From CALNXN01 sp942490645 (GTDB lineage Bacteria; Pseudomonadota; Alphaproteobacteria; Rhodobacterales; Rhodobacteraceae): a DNA stretch of 64,000 bases. Positions within the stretch are counted from its first letter, which is position 1. Each line of letters opens with the position of its first letter. The stretch spans positions 248,001 through 312,000 of the forward strand of contig CALNXN010000010.1 in NCBI GenBank assembly GCA_942490645.1. The letters run 5' to 3'. Position numbers and translations under genes: made by a program. Below the pieces are notes generated by a model, which made no database searches, had not been told where the DNA came from, and saw only the letters and a program-made list of their open reading frames with translations. Positions 7,675-15,256 of this stretch are shown here, piece after piece.

Positions 7675-9492
7675 ATGGACCTGCGCAACATCGCAATCAT
7701 CGCTCACGTGGACCACGGCAAAACAACGCTGGTGGACGAGCTGCTCAAGCAATCCGGCACCTACCGTGAAAATCAAGCGACCACCGAACGCGCGATGGAC
7801 AGCAACGATCTGGAACGTGAACGCGGCATCACCATTCTGGCCAAGGCCACGTCAGTGGAATGGAAAGGCACGCGCGTCAACATCGTGGATACACCAGGTC
7901 ACGCCGATTTCGGCGGCGAGGTCGAGCGCATCCTGTCGATGGTCGATGGCGTTGTCCTGTTGGTGGACGCCGCCGAAGGGCCGATGCCACAGACCAAATT
8001 CGTGACCAGCAAAGCCTTGGCATTGGGGCTGCGTCCGATTGTGGTGCTGAACAAGGTCGACAAACCCGACGCGGAGCCTGATCGCGCGTTGGACGAATGC
8101 TTTGACCTCTTTGCCAATCTGGGCGCCAATGACGAACAGCTGGATTTCCCGCATATGTATGCCTCTGGCCGGTCTGGTTGGGCGGACATGGAGCTGGACG
8201 GCCCACGCAAGGACTTGTCGGCGCTGTTTGATCTGATCGTGGATCACGTCAAAGCGCCCGCGCAGATTGCGCATCGTGATGAGCCTTTTACGATGCTGGC
8301 GACTACGCTGGGGTCTGATCCCTTTATTGGCCGCATTCTGACAGGGCGCGTGGAAACCGGCACATTGAAGACTGGCGAAAGCGTCAAGGCACTGTCGCGT
8401 GATGGCGACTTGATCGAGAATTTCCGCGTCACGAAGATCATGGCGTTCCGTGGCCTTGGTCAACAACCCATTGATCTGGCCGAAGCTGGCGACATTGTCA
8501 CGCTGGCAGGCATGTCCAAAGCCACCGTGGCCGACAGCATTGTCGCCCCGCAGGTGACCGAAGCCCTGCCCGCGCAGCCGATTGATCCGCCGACCATTAC
8601 CGTGACGTTCGGCATCAATGACAGCCCGCTGGCTGGCCGTGATGGCAAGAAAGTCCAAAGCCGTGTGATCCGTGATCGCCTGATGAAAGAAGCGGAAAGC
8701 AACGTTGCCATCAAGATCAGCGACACCCCGGGCGGTGAAGCCTTCGAGGTTGCCGGGCGCGGTGAATTGCAAATGGGTGTTCTGATTGAAAACATGCGCC
8801 GCGAGGGGTTTGAGCTGTCGATCTCGCGCCCACAGGTATTGTTTCAAGAGATTGACGGTGTGCGGCATGAGCCCATCGAAGAAGCCACAATTGATGTGGA
8901 TGACGAATACTCCGGCGCTGTGATCGAGAAGATCACTGGCGTTCGCAAAGGTGAATTGGTCGAGATGAAGCCGGCGGGTGCTGGCAAAACCCGGATTGTC
9001 GCGCATGTGCCATCGCGCGGATTGATCGGGTACCACGGCGAATTTCTGACCGACACGCGCGGCACGGGCGTTTTGAACCGGGTTTTCCACGGCTGGGCGC
9101 CGCATAAGGGCCCGATCCCCGGACGGCGCGCTGGTGTTTTGATCTCGATGGAGAACGGCACGTCGGTAGCCTATGCATTGTGGAACCTCGAAGAGCGCGG
9201 TCGCATGCTGATCGGTGCCCAGCAAGAGGTGTATACCGGGATGATCATCGGAGAGCACAGCCGCGAAAATGATCTCGAAGTGAACCCGCTCAAAGGCAAA
9301 AAGCTGACCAACGTCCGCGCGTCTGGTACGGATGAAGCGGTCCGTTTAACCACGCCCATCACCCTGTCTTTGGAAGAAGCGATTGCCTATATTGACGATG
9401 ACGAGTTGGTCGAGGTCACGCCTACAAAAATCCGGCTACGCAAACGCTTTCTTGACCCGCATGAGCGCAAGCGGATGGCACGCGCGGGCTAA
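7675..9492 (+). CDS. typA: Ribosome-associated GTPase TypA/BipA
   Basis: A 605-residue translational GTPase that binds the ribosome and helps 50S assembly and stress adaptation. The G motifs are all visible: AHVDHGKTT (P-loop, residues 10-18), the RGITI switch, DTPGHADFGGEVER, and NKVDKPDA. The C-terminal half carries EF-G-like domains and the BipA-specific ending with GxxGYHGEFLTDTRGTG-like sequence and EEAIAYIDDDELVEVTP. Length matches the family. The start MDLRNIAIIAHVDHG is preferred over the open upstream extension to 7609. A hairpin terminator lies 27 bp after its stop. Confidence 0.96.
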   Translation: MDLRNIAIIAHVDHGKTTLVDELLKQSGTYRENQATTERAMDSNDLERERGITILAKATSVEWKGTRVNIVDTPGHADFGGEVERILSMVDGVVLLVDAAEGPMPQTKFVTSKALALGLRPIVVLNKVDKPDAEPDRALDECFDLFANLGANDEQLDFPHMYASGRSGWADMELDGPRKDLSALFDLIVDHVKAPAQIAHRDEPFTMLATTLGSDPFIGRILTGRVETGTLKTGESVKALSRDGDLIENFRVTKIMAFRGLGQQPIDLAEAGDIVTLAGMSKATVADSIVAPQVTEALPAQPIDPPTITVTFGINDSPLAGRDGKKVQSRVIRDRLMKEAESNVAIKISDTPGGEAFEVAGRGELQMGVLIENMRREGFELSISRPQVLFQEIDGVRHEPIEEATIDVDDEYSGAVIEKITGVRKGELVEMKPAGAGKTRIVAHVPSRGLIGYHGEFLTDTRGTGVLNRVFHGWAPHKGPIPGRRAGVLISMENGTSVAYALWNLEERGRMLIGAQQEVYTGMIIGEHSRENDLEVNPLKGKKLTNVRASGTDEAVRLTTPITLSLEEAIAYIDDDELVEVTPTKIRLRKRFLDPHERKRMARAG

Positions 9493-9519
9493 CGGATTGT
9501 CCTCACGCTTTGAAGTGGT

Positions 9520-9557
9520 AACCTGTGATTGATGGTCATCAGTCACAGGTTCTTTTT
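9520..9557 (+). terminator. Rho-independent terminator of typA
   Basis: The stem AACCTGTGA / TCACAGGTT (9520-9528 with 9543-9551) is perfect and contains a smaller inner stem GATG/CATC, followed by CTTTTTC. It sits 27 bp after typA and ends one to two bases before the ATG at 9559 of the next gene. Confidence 0.8.
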
Positions 9558-9558
9558 C

Positions 9559-10233
9559 ATGCGCCTTCTAGGTGTTGTTTCATTGCTTGTTGTTGTGATG
9601 TCCAGCGTGACATCTGCTGGGCCGCCGGTGACCTGTCCGAATCCGATGTTTTCTGTGCGCGCAGACACTCGAACTCTGGTTGATGCCACATGTTCCGCTG
9701 CCGATCACGCGGTATCTGTTCTTGCGCAATGTGACATGTCCCTGCCTGATCCCATCGAGGTTTCGATTGCCGATCACTTGCCGGAGGAGTGCCTGGGGTT
9801 GTTCCACTGCGGCCAAGCACGGATCGAAATCCTGTCACCGGAAAAGATGCTTATTGCGCGAAAGAATGAAGGTGCATTTGCGGCCGTTCCGCCTGACATC
9901 CTTTTTCAAAGCGTTCTGCTGCATGAGCTTGTACACGCCGCTTATGACAAGGTGGAATGCCCGTTTGGGGACTGCCGGGTCACAGCAGAATATCTCGCTT
10001 ATGCGTTGCAAATTCTTGACCTGCCGCGCGACATTCAGCTGGCGATGATGGGCGATGTGTCGCTCGAAAAGAAAGTGTCGCGAGACGAGTTGAATCTGAT
10101 GATCCTGCTCATAGCGCCCGATCGATTTGCGCGCAAAGCCGCCGCCCATCTGTCTCAACGCGACGACAAATGCGGCTATGTACACAACATCATGTCAGGC
10201 AATTTAATTCTGGACCGAGAGTTTCATCATTGA
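9559..10233 (+). CDS. Secreted HExxH protein, putative zinc metallopeptidase
   Basis: A 224-residue exported protein. The N-terminus MRLLGVVSLLVVVMSSVTSAG is a signal peptide. The core has LLHELVHAAYD (H122, E123, H126), an HExxH zinc motif, followed by E144 in VTAEYLAYAL, which would serve as third ligand 18 residues on, so a gluzincin-like peptidase is possible. Eight or so cysteines in the mature part, including CPFGDC and CLGLFHC, suggest disulfides in the periplasm. I cannot name a family with certainty. The start at 9559 falls immediately after the typA terminator; in-frame TTG 9529 and ATG 9532 lie inside its loop and would spoil the signal peptide. No good ribosome-binding site is seen. 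Confidence 0.72.
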   Translation: MRLLGVVSLLVVVMSSVTSAGPPVTCPNPMFSVRADTRTLVDATCSAADHAVSVLAQCDMSLPDPIEVSIADHLPEECLGLFHCGQARIEILSPEKMLIARKNEGAFAAVPPDILFQSVLLHELVHAAYDKVECPFGDCRVTAEYLAYALQILDLPRDIQLAMMGDVSLEKKVSRDELNLMILLIAPDRFARKAAAHLSQRDDKCGYVHNIMSGNLILDREFHH

Positions 10234-10235
10234 AG

Positions 10236-10523
10236 TTATTCGTTGGTCTCGATGATCATCAACTCGCGCTCTGACGCATCACGGGCATGGCTTAACGCCC
10301 GCTGATACACCTCTGAATTGTAACACTTTTCCGCAGTTTCAACATCGGGAAAACGCGCCACCACATTGCGCGGACGCGCTTGGCCTTCAAGCTGCACGAA
10401 CTTGCCCCCCCGGGCAATAAACATGCCGCCATGATCCGCAATGGCTTGCGTGGCGAGGGCTGCGTATTTCGCGTAGGCCTCTTCGTCTGTCACGGTGACA
10501 TGAGCGATCCAGAGTGCTCCCAT
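10236..10523 (-). CDS. DUF1330 family protein
   Basis: A 95-residue single-domain protein of the dimeric alpha/beta-barrel (ferredoxin-like) superfamily. The segments WIAHVTVTDEEAYAKYA, GGMFIARGGKFVQLEG and VVARFPDVETAEKCYNSEVYQ are typical of DUF1330. Function is unknown; relatives are small cytoplasmic proteins that may bind or turn over small organic molecules. The gene begins four bases after the alaS stop on the same strand, so it is almost certainly read from the alaS transcript. It converges with the secreted HExxH gene, with only two bases between their ends. Confidence 0.9.
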   Translation of the reverse strand: MGALWIAHVTVTDEEAYAKYAALATQAIADHGGMFIARGGKFVQLEGQARPRNVVARFPDVETAEKCYNSEVYQRALSHARDASERELMIIETNE

Positions 10524-10527
10524 AGCG

Positions 10528-13218
10528 TTATCCTTTCAAAATCTGTTCAACTGCGGCAATTGCTTCAGGTGCGGCAGAGGCATCTTTGGCCCCACCCTGC
10601 GCCATGTCGGCTCGCCCGCCGCCACCTTTGCCGCCCAACGCAGCGACCGCCGCCTTGACCATATCAACAGCAGAAACCCGGTCCGTCAAATCAGCGCTGA
10701 CGCCTGCGGCAACAGCCGCTTTGCCGTCAGCATCGGCAATCAGCAAAACAGCCCCAGAGCCGAGTTTGGATTTGTACTCATCTACGAGCGGCGGCAAATC
10801 CTTGCCTGTTACGCCCGTCAGCACCTGCGCGATAAAGGCCACGCCATGCACGTCATGCGCTTCTGGAGCTGCGGCTCCACCACCGCTCATGGCCAGTTCC
10901 CGGCGCAGCTGTGCGACTTCATTTGCCAATGTACGCCGCTCATCCATAAGGGCGCGGACCCGGTTCGGGACATCTGCCACAGGTGCTTTCAACGTATCCG
11001 CAATATCCGCCAGCGCACGATCTTGAGCGCGCAAGTGGGCCAATGCAGCTTGCCCAGTCAGCGCTTCGATCCGGCGCACACCGGCACTGCTGGCGCTATC
11101 GCCCAAAAGGACGAACGCACCTATGTCACCTGTCTGACGCACATGGGTGCCGCCACACAGCTCCAGCGAATAGGTGTCGCCTGTTCGCCCTTTGCCGGAC
11201 CCGGGCTGTCGCCCCATCGACACAACGCGCACCTCATCGCCGTATTTCTCACCGAAAAGCGCTTGTGCACCCAAGGCACGGGCATCGTCGGGCGTCATGA
11301 TACGTGTCTCGACGGGTGCGTTCTGGCGGATCATCGCGTTCACATCTGCCTCGATCTGCGCCACTTCTTCTGGCGACACAGCCGCGTTGTGGCTGAAATC
11401 AAACCGCAAGCGATCTGGCGCATTCAGCGACCCACGTTGCGCAACATGATCACCGAGCGCCTCACGCAGAGCCTCGTGTAACAGGTGCGTGGCCGAGTGG
11501 TTGGCGCGAATGTTGGTGCGTCGGGAGTGATCTACTTCCAATTGAACGGCGTCGCCAACGTTCAGAGCGCCCGTGTCGACCGTCAGAAAATGCGCAATCA
11601 GTCCGGTCCCGCGTTTTTGGGTGTCACTGACGTGCCCCAGAAAACGGGTATCCCAAGCATCATGTGTACCCTCGCGGATACGGACATACCCTTGATCTCC
11701 AACTTGGCCACCAGATTCAGCATAGAAAGGGGTTTGGTTGAACACCACCCATGCAGATCCGCTGTCGGTCGCCAAAGTATGAATTTCTTTTCCGTCTGCG
11801 ATGATGGCGACAACAACGCCCTCCGCAGTTTCCGTGTCATAGCCTAGAAAATCCGTGGCGCCATGTGTGTCAGCCACGTCAAACCAGATGGTGGCATCTG
11901 CCGCTTCGCCCGAACCGGACCAGGCGGCGCGCGCTTTGGCCTTTTGCTCCGCCATTGCGGTGTCAAAGGCGTCAGTGTCCACGCCTCGGCCTTTTTCGCG
12001 CAGCGCATCCTGCGTCAGATCAAGCGGAAATCCATAGGTGTCATAGAGCTTGAATGCGGATGCGCCTGGCAGGTCTGCGCCCTCTGGCAGACGGCCCAAC
12101 TCATCATCCAGCAGCTTCAAACCCCGGTCCAGCGTCTGCTTGAAGCGTGTCTCTTCTTGCAAAAGCGTTTGTTCGATCATCGCCTGCGCCTGACCAAGCT
12201 CCGGATACGCAGCCCCCATCTGTCGCACCAATGCTGGCACCAACTGGTGCATCAATGGGTCCTTGGTGCCCAACAAATGCGCGTGCCGCATCGCGCGTCG
12301 CATAATCCGGCGCAACACATAACCGCGCCCATCATTGGACGGCATCACACCATCGGCCATCAAGAACGACGTCGAGCGAAGATGGTCCGCGATCACCCGG
12401 TGGTGGGTCTTGCCCGGGCCATCAGGGTCGGTGCTGGTGGCATGTGCGCTGGCCTCGATCAAGTTGCGCATCAGGTCGGTCGCATAGTTGTCATTCGTAC
12501 CCTGCAACAGCGCCGCAACACGCTCGATCCCCATGCCAGTATCGATGGATTGCGCGGTCAAATCCTTGCGTGTGCCATCTTCAAACTGCTCGTATTGCAT
12601 GAACACGAGGTTCCAAATCTCGACAAACCGATCGCCATCTTCTTCCGGGCTACCGGGCGGTCCGCCCCAGATGTGATCACCGTGATCATAGAAAATTTCG
12701 GTGCAGGGTCCGCATGGACCGGTTGGGCCCATCATCCAAAAATTGTCATCAGTGGCGATGCGAATGATCCGCTCTTCGGGGAGGCCGGCCACCTTTTTCC
12801 AGATAGCAGCGGCCTCATCGTCGGTGTGATAGACTGTGACGTAAAGACGGTTTGCATCGATCCCGAGGTGTTTGGTGATCAATGTCCACGCAAAATAGAT
12901 CGCGTCTTCCTTGAAGTAGTCGCCAAAGCTGAAATTCCCCAGCATTTCAAAGAATGTGTGATGGCGCGCCGTATAACCGACGTTGTCGAGATCGTTGTGC
13001 TTGCCGCCGGCGCGTACGCATTTCTGCGCGGTGGTGGCGCGTTTGTAGTCGCGGTGCTCAACGCCAGTGAAGAGGTTCTTGAACTGCACCATCCCCGAGT
13101 TGGTGAACATCAATGTGGGGTCGTTGCGTGGAACCAAAGGGCTGGAGGAGACGACCGCGTGTCCCTCTTCCTCAAAATAATTGAGAAATGTCGAGCGGAT
13201 ATCATTCAGCGTTTTCAT
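10528..13218 (-). CDS. alaS: Alanyl-tRNA synthetase
   Basis: An 896-residue class II synthetase that charges tRNA-Ala and edits mischarged serine and glycine. Domains run in the usual order: catalytic core from residue 1 to about 450 (RNDPTLMFTNSGMVQFKNLF, HHTFFEMLGNFSFGDYFK, GPTGPCGPCTEIFYD), the editing domain with the zinc ligands in NHSATHLLHEAL and CGGTHVRQTG, and a C-terminal coiled coil plus the Gly-rich C-Ala domain (SGAVLLIADADGKAAV, ALGGKGGGG). The start MKTLNDIRSTFL is chosen over the open extension to 13290. It lies downstream of recA on the same strand, separated by the recA terminator, and is followed at once by the DUF1330 gene. Confidence 0.97.
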   Translation of the reverse strand: MKTLNDIRSTFLNYFEEEGHAVVSSSPLVPRNDPTLMFTNSGMVQFKNLFTGVEHRDYKRATTAQKCVRAGGKHNDLDNVGYTARHHTFFEMLGNFSFGDYFKEDAIYFAWTLITKHLGIDANRLYVTVYHTDDEAAAIWKKVAGLPEERIIRIATDDNFWMMGPTGPCGPCTEIFYDHGDHIWGGPPGSPEEDGDRFVEIWNLVFMQYEQFEDGTRKDLTAQSIDTGMGIERVAALLQGTNDNYATDLMRNLIEASAHATSTDPDGPGKTHHRVIADHLRSTSFLMADGVMPSNDGRGYVLRRIMRRAMRHAHLLGTKDPLMHQLVPALVRQMGAAYPELGQAQAMIEQTLLQEETRFKQTLDRGLKLLDDELGRLPEGADLPGASAFKLYDTYGFPLDLTQDALREKGRGVDTDAFDTAMAEQKAKARAAWSGSGEAADATIWFDVADTHGATDFLGYDTETAEGVVVAIIADGKEIHTLATDSGSAWVVFNQTPFYAESGGQVGDQGYVRIREGTHDAWDTRFLGHVSDTQKRGTGLIAHFLTVDTGALNVGDAVQLEVDHSRRTNIRANHSATHLLHEALREALGDHVAQRGSLNAPDRLRFDFSHNAAVSPEEVAQIEADVNAMIRQNAPVETRIMTPDDARALGAQALFGEKYGDEVRVVSMGRQPGSGKGRTGDTYSLELCGGTHVRQTGDIGAFVLLGDSASSAGVRRIEALTGQAALAHLRAQDRALADIADTLKAPVADVPNRVRALMDERRTLANEVAQLRRELAMSGGGAAAPEAHDVHGVAFIAQVLTGVTGKDLPPLVDEYKSKLGSGAVLLIADADGKAAVAAGVSADLTDRVSAVDMVKAAVAALGGKGGGGRADMAQGGAKDASAAPEAIAAVEQILKG

Positions 13219-13299
13219 GGCAGACGGCCTTTGACCCAATTGCAAAATCATGCGTGAAATAGCCCCTCGGTTGCCAACTGTCCACGCCATTGCGCAACG

Positions 13300-13330
13300 A
13301 AAAACAGGGCGCGCCGCATTGGCACGCCCC
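13300..13330 (-). terminator. Rho-independent terminator of recA
   Basis: Read on the minus strand, a nine-pair stem GGGCGTGCC / GGCGCGCCC (one G-U pair) with a short loop is followed by TGTTTTTCG. It lies about 57 bp after the recA stop and 80 bp before the alaS start. Confidence 0.8.
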
Positions 13331-13386
13331 GTTGAATTGGATCACGTTGGCAATCAGCGCCGGTCAAATTCGGCGCATGAGCTCAT

Positions 13387-14466
13387 TCAAGCTTCCAGAA
13401 TGTCTTCGTCATCTGTTTTTTGACGATCCGGCATATCAAAATCCAAGCCGTGAGCTGCACGGATTTTGTCTTCGATATCCAAAGCGATATTGGAATTGTC
13501 CTTCAGGAACTGTTTGGCGTTTTCGCGGCCCTGACCGATGCGCTCATCGCCATAGCTGAACCATGAGCCCGATTTGTCGACAACGCCTGCGGCCACGCCC
13601 AAATCCAGCAATTCGCCCATTTTGGAAATGCCTTCGCCGTACATGATGTCGAATTCCACCTGCTTGAAGGGAGCAGCCACCTTGTTTTTGACGACTTTCA
13701 CGCGCGTTGCGTTGCCGACGACTTCATCCCGGTCTTTCAACGCGCCGATGCGGCGAATGTCGAGGCGTACGGAGGAATAGAATTTCAACGCATTGCCGCC
13801 GGTCGTCGTCTCGGGGGAGCCGAACATGACGCCGATCTTCATGCGGATTTGGTTGATGAAAATAACCATACAATTCGAACGGCTGATGGAACCTGTCAGC
13901 TTGCGCATGGCCTGGCTCATCAGTCGCGCTTGCACGCCCACCGAGCTGTCGCCCATATCACCTTCGAGTTCGGACTTGGGCGTGAGGGCCGCGACCGAAT
14001 CGACGATGACCATATTCACCGCACCAGACCGTACCAGCGTGTCCGTGATCTCCAACGCTTGCTCGCCTGTGTCGGGTTGCGAGATCAGCAGCTCATCAAT
14101 GTCGACACCCAGCTTCTTGGCATAGCTTGGGTCGAGCGCGTGCTCGGCATCGACAAAGGCACACACGCCGCCAGCCTTCTGTTGTTCTGCCACGCAATGC
14201 AGCGTCAGCGTTGTTTTCCCGGAACTTTCCGGCCCGTAAATCTCAATGATCCGGCCCATCGGCAGGCCGCCTATGCCGAGCGCGATATCCAAGCCAAGCG
14301 AGCCGGTGGAGCTTGATTTGATGTCCTGAACCGCGCCTTCCGCGCCCAGTTTCATGATCGATCCCTTGCCAAATTGGCGTTCGATCTGCGCCAGTGCGCT
14401 GTCGAGCGCCTTTTGCTTGTCCGCGGATGTTTTGCTGTTCATGCTCAATAAATCTGCCGTTGCCAT
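13387..14466 (-). CDS. recA: Recombinase RecA
   Basis: A 359-residue RecA, which forms filaments on single-stranded DNA for strand exchange and stimulates LexA self-cleavage. The Walker A motif is GPESSGKTT, followed by the conserved AFVDAEHALDPSYAKKLGVD, MVIVDSVAALTPKSE and FINQIRMKIGVMFGSPETTTGG (the last as loop L2). The acidic C-terminus with DDEDILEA is normal. Either the first ATG (14466) or the ninth codon ATG could be used. An alphaproteobacterial LexA box lies 68-82 bp upstream of the 14466 start, so SOS induction is expected. A terminator follows the gene. Confidence 0.97.
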   Translation of the reverse strand: MATADLLSMNSKTSADKQKALDSALAQIERQFGKGSIMKLGAEGAVQDIKSSSTGSLGLDIALGIGGLPMGRIIEIYGPESSGKTTLTLHCVAEQQKAGGVCAFVDAEHALDPSYAKKLGVDIDELLISQPDTGEQALEITDTLVRSGAVNMVIVDSVAALTPKSELEGDMGDSSVGVQARLMSQAMRKLTGSISRSNCMVIFINQIRMKIGVMFGSPETTTGGNALKFYSSVRLDIRRIGALKDRDEVVGNATRVKVVKNKVAAPFKQVEFDIMYGEGISKMGELLDLGVAAGVVDKSGSWFSYGDERIGQGRENAKQFLKDNSNIALDIEDKIRAAHGLDFDMPDRQKTDDEDILEA

Positions 14467-14533
14467 TTCTGTTTCCCCTTAGTGTCATATTCACGCTGTC
14501 ACGGCAATCATCACCGCTGCGCTATGCCTCAAT

Positions 14534-14548
14534 GTTCTTTGTTCGTTC
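14534..14548. promoter_or_regulatory. LexA (SOS) box upstream of recA
   Basis: GTTC-TTTGTTC-GTTC is an exact match to the direct-repeat GTTC-N7-GTTC operator known for LexA of alphaproteobacteria. It lies 68 bp in front of the recA start in the 193-bp space between recA and the divergent sulfotransferase gene. Confidence 0.85.
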
Positions 14549-14659
14549 TGAATAGGACCAAAAGAAGAACATTTCAATCAAATTTTCACAGTCCACCTTT
14601 TTCCAAAATGGGTTAAAGAGTGGTTTACAATCTAAATGAAACCGCCAACGGATTGAGAT

Positions 14660-15256
14660 ATGTTGATTTTTTCCAAAGCGCGTTTGGTTTTTCTATCTGT
14701 GCCCAAGACCGGAACGACGGCCTATCACACGGCTTTGGCTGAACACGCCGATCTTGTGATCTCTGATCCGCCTGCGCTCAAGCACGCACCGGTCTATCGC
14801 TACAATCGTTTTATTCGGCCAATGTACGAAAAAGTCTGCAATATGGATCTGGAACTCATGGCGGTGATGCGCGAACCCGTCAGCTGGCTGAGCAGTTGGT
14901 ATCGGTATCGGTCACGCCCTTCTTTGGAAGGCCATCCCAATTCCACCGCAGGCATGAGCTTTGACGACTTTGTCCTGGCGCATATCCAAAGCAAGCCGCC
15001 CGGTTTCGCGGACGTGGGGCGGCAGTCTCGGTTTCTGGAGGGGCGGCCAAATGGTGTGCACGTGCAGCATCTGTTTGCGTACGAGAACCAAACCGCAGTC
15101 CAAGAATTTCTGAGCGAACGCCTCGGTGTCGGTTTTGAGCTGAGCCGGGAAAATGTGTCGCCCAAAGGAACCGCGACGCTGTCTACTGAGGTGGCGGCAC
15201 AAGCACGCGAGGCACTTGTTGAAGATTTTGATTTGTACGAAAGCCTGCTTGGCTGA
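14660..15256 (+). CDS. Sulfotransferase-family protein
   Basis: A 198-residue protein of the PAPS-dependent sulfotransferase superfamily. The 5'-phosphosulfate loop is VPKTGTTAYH (residues 14-23), and the 3'-phosphate motif is MREPVSWLSSWYRYR about 60 residues later. The protein is short, close to the minimal fold; it has no membrane anchor or signal peptide. The acceptor, a sugar, lipid or polyketide, cannot be inferred. A gene of this kind often lies alone in roseobacter genomes. It is divergent from recA and converges with cckA with no spacing at all (stop at 15256, cckA end at 15257). Upstream, TTAA-N7-TTTA at 14613 is a one-mismatch CtrA-like site. Confidence 0.8.
   Translation: MLIFSKARLVFLSVPKTGTTAYHTALAEHADLVISDPPALKHAPVYRYNRFIRPMYEKVCNMDLELMAVMREPVSWLSSWYRYRSRPSLEGHPNSTAGMSFDDFVLAHIQSKPPGFADVGRQSRFLEGRPNGVHVQHLFAYENQTAVQEFLSERLGVGFELSRENVSPKGTATLSTEVAAQAREALVEDFDLYESLLG

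Noticed and set aside
14613..14627. TTAA-N7-TTTA upstream of the sulfotransferase gene as a CtrA site
   Set aside because: One mismatch from consensus in an AT-rich spacer; such matches are common by chance, so it is not listed as a feature.
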